Part shown: positions 30,476 through 31,866 of the stretch, piece after piece | Layout: every line of letters begins with the position of its first letter | Numbering within the stretch: the stretch's first letter is position 1 | NCBI GenBank assembly: GCA_005877225.1 | Contig: VBPK01000067.1 | Coordinates: forward strand, 1-31,866 | DNA: 31,866 bases | Direction of reading: 5' to 3' | From: Nitrososphaerota archaeon | Lineage (GTDB): Archaea > Thermoproteota > Nitrososphaeria > Nitrososphaerales > Gagatemarchaeaceae | Notes under the pieces: model-generated | Seen by the model: only the letters and a program-made list of their open reading frames with translations | What the model was told of the DNA's origin: nothing | The model's database searches: none | Program-made: the position numbers and the translations under genes

Positions 30476-30576
30476 TCGTCCAATCTACAATTCGGGCAGT
30501 CGCGGGGCGATTTAGAGGCCCTGCACTCGTCCGGAGAACAGTTACAATCGGCGCAGCGAATTACGAGGCGTTGCAC
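30445..30576 (-). CDS. Cys-rich mini-protein inside the group I intron
   Basis: About 43 aa if started at the GTG at 30576; a TTG at 30651 would add 25 residues. Two similar Cys units are seen, CADCNCSPDEC and CPNCRLDECCC, both C-x2-C followed by a DEC, suggesting one or two zinc sites made by duplication. The preferred GTG is about 25 bases from the shared TATA-like element at 30599-30606. Function unknown; it could be a partner of the membrane protein behind it. Confidence 0.45.
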   Translation of the reverse strand: MQRLVIRCADCNCSPDECRASKSPRDCPNCRLDECCCWSSARR

Positions 30577-30598
30577 ACCGTAAGAGAGGGGCACATCG

Positions 30599-30606
30599 TT
30601 AAATAC
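30599..30606. promoter_or_regulatory. Bidirectional TATA-like box in the intron
   Basis: TTAAATAC, about 26 bases before the GYD ATG at 30629 and about 25 bases before the minus-strand GTG at 30576. Spacing fits leaderless transcripts in both directions. Confidence 0.5.
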
Positions 30607-30628
30607 GATTCGAACCGGGTTCTGAACT

Positions 30629-30889
30629 ATGATATTCATAAGCCTCTTCAAGTTCAGAAAGAAAATGACGAAGGCAGACGTGGAGCATTCAGCGAGGGTC
30701 TACAAGGCAGCGGAGAAACAGGGGGTGAAGACGCTTGGCGCCTGGTGGACCTTTGGCAGGTACGATGGCGTTAGGATCTTCCAGGCGAAGAACGAGAAGC
30801 AAGCGTTGAAGATGCTCCTCCAGATCGAAGCGGCCGGATCAGAGACGCTCGTGGCAATACCACGGGAAGAAGCAATCAAGCTGGTGTAA
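30629..30889 (+). CDS. GYD-domain protein, first of a tandem pair, in the group I intron
   Basis: 86 aa with the GYD-family core AWWTFGRYDGVRIFQAKNEK and the closing SETLVAIPREEAIKL. The family is a small alpha-beta fold of unknown function, usually free-standing; it is not a nuclease family. It has its own TATA box, is co-oriented with the rRNA, and lies in the P6 loop where phage group I introns such as td carry an endonuclease. The next gene starts one base after its stop. Confidence 0.8.
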   Translation: MIFISLFKFRKKMTKADVEHSARVYKAAEKQGVKTLGAWWTFGRYDGVRIFQAKNEKQALKMLLQIEAAGSETLVAIPREEAIKLV

Positions 30890-30890
30890 A

Positions 30891-31154
30891 ATGCAGTTCA
30901 TTGCGCTGTTCAAGTTCAGGAGAAAGCCAACCGCGAAGGACTTTGCGGACGTCAAGAAGGTTGTCGCGGAGGCGCAAAAGGAAGGCGTGAAGATTCACTT
31001 CCAGTACTGGACTCTCGGGAGATACGACTCGGTCTGGGTAATTGAAGCCAGAAGCGAGAAGCAGGCGATGAAGTTTCTCCTGAGCGGTCCGTCATTCGCA
31101 GTCTCGGAGACACTCGTGGCAGTGCCACGGGAACAAGCGGTAGAACTTCTCTAA
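30891..31154 (+). CDS. GYD-domain protein, second of a tandem pair, in the group I intron
   Basis: 87 aa, roughly half identical to its neighbour (FKFRRKPTAKDF against FKFRKKMTKADV; YWTLGRYDSVWVIEARSEKQ against WWTFGRYDGVRIFQAKNEKQ; SETLVAVPREQAVELL). A tandem duplication, one base after the TAA of the first copy, so co-translated. Both reading frames are intact and conserved at the GRYD core, so selection appears to act on them. Function unknown. Confidence 0.8.
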   Translation: MQFIALFKFRRKPTAKDFADVKKVVAEAQKEGVKIHFQYWTLGRYDSVWVIEARSEKQAMKFLLSGPSFAVSETLVAVPREQAVELL

Positions 31155-31442
31155 TCGGACGACCTCCCCGTTATGACCCCGTAACGACTGAGCGCGCAGA
31201 GCGAACGAAAAAAGCGCGATGAGATGGCCAAGTGCCCGCTCGAGAACCCGTAAGGGCGCATCACGTCCGACGTGGTGCGACAATCTGCTCGGGTGTGCGT
31301 TCAAAACTTGGGCATCACACGCCGACCCCTTCTGTGCTAGAAGGGTGAAGACATAGTCTGACCCCGAAAGAAATTTCGGATAAGGTTGCGATGTCGGCTC
31401 TTCCCATCCTGGTCCTGCAGCAGGGGCCAAGGGTGGGGCTGC

Positions 31443-31476
<34 letters not shown>

Positions 31477-31575
31477 TTGGGAGAAAGGAGAAACGATTTC
31501 GTGGTTTCACGTAAACTCATGAACCACGCGATAAGCCTCCCTGACCAAACAATGGTTTGGCAACTTCCAAAACCA
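31477..31575 (+). other. 23S BHB intron, 99 nt (about E. coli 2588)
   Basis: Interrupts GGGTTTAG-ACCGTCGTGAGAC in the peptidyl-transferase ring. Central helix GTTT/AAAC, bulges AGT and CAA, inner TGGGAG/CTTCCA. Joining restores the conserved sequence. The middle folds with GTGGTT/AACCAC. No reading frame. Confidence 0.88.
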
Positions 31576-31720
31576 ACCGTCGTGAGACAGGTCGGCCTCT
31601 ACCTGATGGAAGCGGTGGTTCACTGAGGGGAAGCCCTGCTCAGTACGAGAGGAACAGCGGAGCGTAGCCTCTGGCGTACCGGTTGTCTGATAAGGCACCG
31701 CCGGGCAGCTAAGCTATCGT

Positions 31721-31753
<33 letters not shown>

Positions 31754-31866
31754 ACTCCCGAGAAGAGTGAGCCGTCCACTCACCCTCTCCTCGCAAGGGG
31801 TGAGGGAGGTGGAGGAGGGTCGCGAAAGAAGATCGCGTTGAAGGGGCGGGGGTGTACGCACCAAGC

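Larger units (their letters stand above)
30097..31388 (+). ncRNA. Group I intron in 23S at about E. coli 2500 (1292 nt) carrying genes
   Basis: Exon U (30096) and terminal intron G (31388) join TACCT to CGATGTCGG, restoring the peptidyl-transferase strand. Core: P4 GGCG/CGCC (30179-30182, 30247-30250), P5 CCCT/AGGG (30186-30189, 30240-30243), P6 TAACGGG/CCCGTTA (30261-30267, 31167-31173), R GTAACGACTGAGC (31181-31193), a P7.1-like GCGC/GCGC hairpin, S GAAGACATAGTCTGA (31347-31361). R and S look IA2-like. Bases 30268-31166, about 900 nt, form the P6 loop and hold the genes listed below. The P1 pairing is short (CCT/GGG). Confidence 0.85.

Overview
The window is archaeal chromosomal DNA. The evidence is an aRF1-type release factor, archaeal UMP kinase and KorAB genes, TATA-box promoters about 25-32 bases before start codons, bulge-helix-bulge (BHB) introns in a tRNA and the rRNAs, and a 16S-23S spacer with no tRNA. 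The 16S sequence looks like the TACK group, with a Thaumarchaeota/Nitrososphaeria-like flavour; this placement is from memory of 16S signatures and is tentative. No ammonia-oxidation genes are in view.

Layout. (1) 99-7146: core translation and nucleotide genes: a YchF-type GTPase, a small membrane-anchored winged-helix protein, aRF1 interrupted by two large inteins, and UMP kinase. (2) 7194-8160: a broken CNNM/CBS membrane protein. (3) 8305-17878: an accessory region of glycosyltransferases (two GT2, one GT4, one GT-C), a nucleotidyltransferase-fold protein and two unusual fusion proteins that carry F420/Ddn-like domains. These look like a surface glycan or glycolipid locus with redox and lipid-like modifying enzymes. 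(4) 17979-23763: a double-HTH Lrp-type regulator, a tRNA-Leu(CAA) with two introns, an AbrB-PhoU protein, 2-oxoacid:ferredoxin oxidoreductase KorA/KorB, and a DUF84 NTPase. (5) 23849-31866: an rRNA operon with promoter, leader, 16S, short spacer and 23S. The 23S is cut by the window end.

The rRNA operon is the most unusual part. By joining conserved rRNA segments I infer nine introns. The 16S has three BHB introns: 38 nt, 510 nt with a LAGLIDADG endonuclease, and 83 nt. The 23S has four BHB introns: 122 nt, 593 nt with an amber-interrupted LAGLIDADG endonuclease, 97 nt and 99 nt. It also has two group I introns, 279 nt near E. coli position 1931 and 1292 nt near 2500. The larger group I intron holds, in its P6 loop, two tandem GYD-domain genes with their own promoter and two divergent mini-genes (one Cys-rich, one membrane). 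No recognisable homing endonuclease is present in it.

In aRF1 both inteins sit at functional motifs: one directly before the Cys of the YxCxxxF decoding motif and one directly after the GGQ catalytic motif. Release factor, tRNA-Leu, 16S and 23S therefore all need RNA or protein splicing before the translation apparatus is functional.
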